This document shows, one piece after another, positions 62,367-64,000 of a stretch of DNA of 64,000 nucleotides (positions are counted from its first letter, which is position 1; the number at the start of each line of letters is the position of its first letter). The stretch lies in the NCBI GenBank assembly GCA_013399855.1, contig VXAY01002914.1, forward strand, positions 51,157 through 115,156. Direction: 5' to 3'. Source of the stretch: Oxyruncus cristatus (Eukaryota > Chordata > Aves > Passeriformes > Cotingidae). Position numbers and translations under genes: made by a program. The notes under the pieces were generated by a model. It had not been told where the DNA came from, did not search any database, and worked only from the letters and a program-made list of their open reading frames with translations.

Positions 62367-62426
62367 CAGAGCTGTACAGTATTGCTTCTCAGAGCTGTAC
62401 AGTATTGCTTCTCAGAGCTGTACGGT
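62367..62426. repeat. 23-bp tandem repeat, 2.6 copies
   Basis: The unit CAGAGCTGTACAGTATTG followed by CTTCT is repeated at 62367, 62390 and partly at 62413. The first two copies are identical. Confidence 0.9.
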
Positions 62427-62611
62427 GTTTTGTTCCTTGGTTCTCATGCTGTGCCCCCTAACTTTGTGGGAAGGCTTTTCAGATGAACGTTCCCATGCAA
62501 ATATGGTGAACATAAATCGCTGCAGGAACGACCTTCGATGGAGAGTCTGTGGAAGCAATTGCAGAAGATTAAAACTATAGTGCTTACAATCTCACACATC
62601 AACCCCCCAGT

Positions 62612-62931
62612 CTCAGTCCGTTCAGCCTGGAGAAAAGGAGGCTCAGGAGGGACCTTCCCACTCTCTGCAACTCCTTGACAGGATGGGGGGAGCCGGGAGA
62701 GTCGGGCCCTGCTCCTAGGGAACAAGGGGAAGGAAAAGAGGAAACAGCCTCAAGCTGTGCCAGGGGAGGGTCAGGTTGGATATTAAAGAAAATTTCTTTA
62801 CAGAAAGGGTTGTCAAACATTAGAATGCGACACTTGAGGACATGGTTAGTGGTGAAGATGGTGGTGGTGCTGGTTTCATGGTTGGACTTGATCTTCCATG
62901 TCCTGCCTAAAACATTCTGTGATTCTAATAT
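62612..62931 (+). mobile_element. CR1 LINE, sense, diverged
   Basis: GTTCAGCCTGGAGAAAAGG, AAGCTGTGCCAGGGGAGGG, TCAGGTTGGATATTAAAG, GGACTTGATCTTCCATG and AAACATTCTGTGATTCTAA follow the CR1 3' order. The middle (62830-62870) is diverged. Frames on both strands (94 and 126 codons) are by-products. Confidence 0.85.
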
Positions 62932-63632
62932 GGTCAGACCAGTTGTTTCACTCGCTTGACTTTCTGAAGGCACAGGCACTTGTTTTCTTCCCTAAAAAGA
63001 ACCCCCACCAACCCAAACCCAAAATCTTCCAGTTGAGATTTTGAGTATGAAGGGATGCCAGTTTTGGTAGATGTTTGGGTGTATATCACTGGAGCATGCT
63101 TTCAACTCTGTTGTAAGTAACTCGGCTCAATTGTGACTAAATGTGTGCTTCCTTTGCCAAAGTGAATTCTCATGGAAACCGTTTGTGTATTTTGCCGAAC
63201 TCGTTTTTATCTTACGGGAGACTGAGTTAACCTGGGCAACTCTGTATGTTGTTGTTGGTTTGTCACTGGGCATTTGAACCTAAAGCTGAAGCTGCTTCAA
63301 GTAAAGTGGTACAAATAATGTATGTTGAAGTCCTTAAAATTGCCACGCCCCGCTGGTGGCAGTTCACAAGCTGTCCACGTGCCCACACAAGGAATGTGTT
63401 GATGGCTTTCTCACTGCCCGACCTGGGCACATGGGCAACTGCTGGTACCCACAGGAAGGGGCTACAGCACAGGGTTAATTCAGTGGCTTGGGCAAAATAG
63501 AGCCAGGCTTCCTGACTTATCCAGCATTCGGTCAGATTTCTGTGAAGCCTGTGTTTCCTTCGCTGTCATGTGCTGAACAGGTATCTTAACACCATATATC
63601 ATAAAAAGAATGTTCGGTGTTTGCAAAGTTTT
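62932..63632. other. unique noncoding stretch
   Basis: No recognised family. A CTCF-like CCACCAGCGGGGCG (minus strand, 63347-63360) is a weaker match than those listed. The longest frame is 84 codons. Confidence 0.5.
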
Positions 63633-63838
63633 CATAGAATCGTTAAGTCTTTAAAAGATCCTCAGGCCCAGCCATGTTCACCTTGTCTCCAAGTGCCACA
63701 TCCACACATTTCTGTCCTCCACAACTTCCCTGGGCAGCCTGTTCCAATGCTTCACAACCCCTCCTGTGAAAAAATCTTTCCTAATGTCTAATCTAAACCT
63801 CCCCTGTCACAACTTGAGACCATTTCCTCTCGTCGTGT
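63633..63838 (-). mobile_element. CR1 LINE, antisense, older subfamily
   Basis: TTCATAGAATCGTTAAG, then CAAGTGCCACATCCACAC, AACTTCCCTGGGCAGCCTG, TTCCTAATGTCTAATCTAAA and GACCATTTCCTCTCGTC give the antisense order of the CR1 3' region. It is truncated near 63838. Confidence 0.85.
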
Positions 63839-63844
63839 TGTTTT

Positions 63845-64000
63845 GATAATATACAAGATACAATTGCTAAATTGATCATAGGGAATACATAATATACTTT
63901 ATTTTAATATGTTGCATAAAAATATATACAAAATGAAAAATATTTGGACACATTTATTTCACAAATTATATTTATACATATTATATATATAATATATATT
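63845..64000. repeat. AT-rich low-complexity block
   Basis: A/T-only words (AATATAC, ATATATAC, TATATATAAT) dominate to the window end; the block continues beyond it. Confidence 0.75.

Noticed and set aside
63347..63360. CTCF-like CCACCAGCGGGGCG on the minus strand
   Set aside because: Mismatches fall in the GGGGGC core, so it is weaker than the other candidates.

Overview
The window looks like a stretch of a bird nuclear genome, probably a songbird or close relative. Two repeat classes point there. CR1 LINE fragments carry the bird-type 3' end (GATTCTATGATTCT tails on one strand, GGTTTGGGTTGGAAGGGACC on the other). Long solo LTRs of ERVL type begin TGTCATGGGTT and end with inverted CA termini. 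Base composition is AT-rich between repeats, with avian-style poly-T runs and CA, CAA and AT microsatellites. There are no operons, ribosome binding sites or dense long reading frames. The sequence is not prokaryotic.

I found no host protein-coding exon I can defend. The longest open frames (241, 203, 199, 182, 175, 174 and 167 codons) lie inside LTRs or CR1 copies, except the 203-codon frame at 18220-18831, which sits in a small CpG-rich patch and resembles no family I recognise. The window is best read as intergenic or deep-intronic DNA.

Layout. 1-264: tail of an LTR. 265-5144: mostly unique, with a scrap of CR1. 5145-6613: minus-strand ERVL-type LTR. 6614-14668: unique, with a possible old retrocopy (poly-T at 9005, body to about 9830). 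14669-17920: CR1, then a complete ERVL solo LTR with a perfect 5-bp target duplication (15981-17210), then old CR1. 18.2-18.9 kb: CpG-rich patch. 19356-20945: a minus-strand LTR abutting a plus-strand ERVL-type LTR. 22655-23501: CR1 and a candidate third LTR type. 23.5-33.9 kb: long repeat-poor stretch with a 17-bp minisatellite. 33.9-39.5 kb: CR1 scraps and a truncated sister of the 19.9-kb LTR. 39.5-45.6 kb: repeat-poor and AT-rich, including CNE-like sequence. 45.7-64 kb: several CR1 copies in both orientations, a candidate LTR fragment with a perfect ISRE, and a tandem CR1 pair whose junction carries the only ambiguous base (N at 60595).

Recognisable transposon sequence totals roughly 9 kb (about 15 percent). 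The most interesting layer is regulatory: several CTCF-like cores (two tandem ones inside one LTR), an interferon-response-like element next to a retroviral-style poly(A) signal, and stem-loops in LTR R regions. I see no convincing evidence of a new multi-gene system. All functional statements about motifs are inference from sequence match only.
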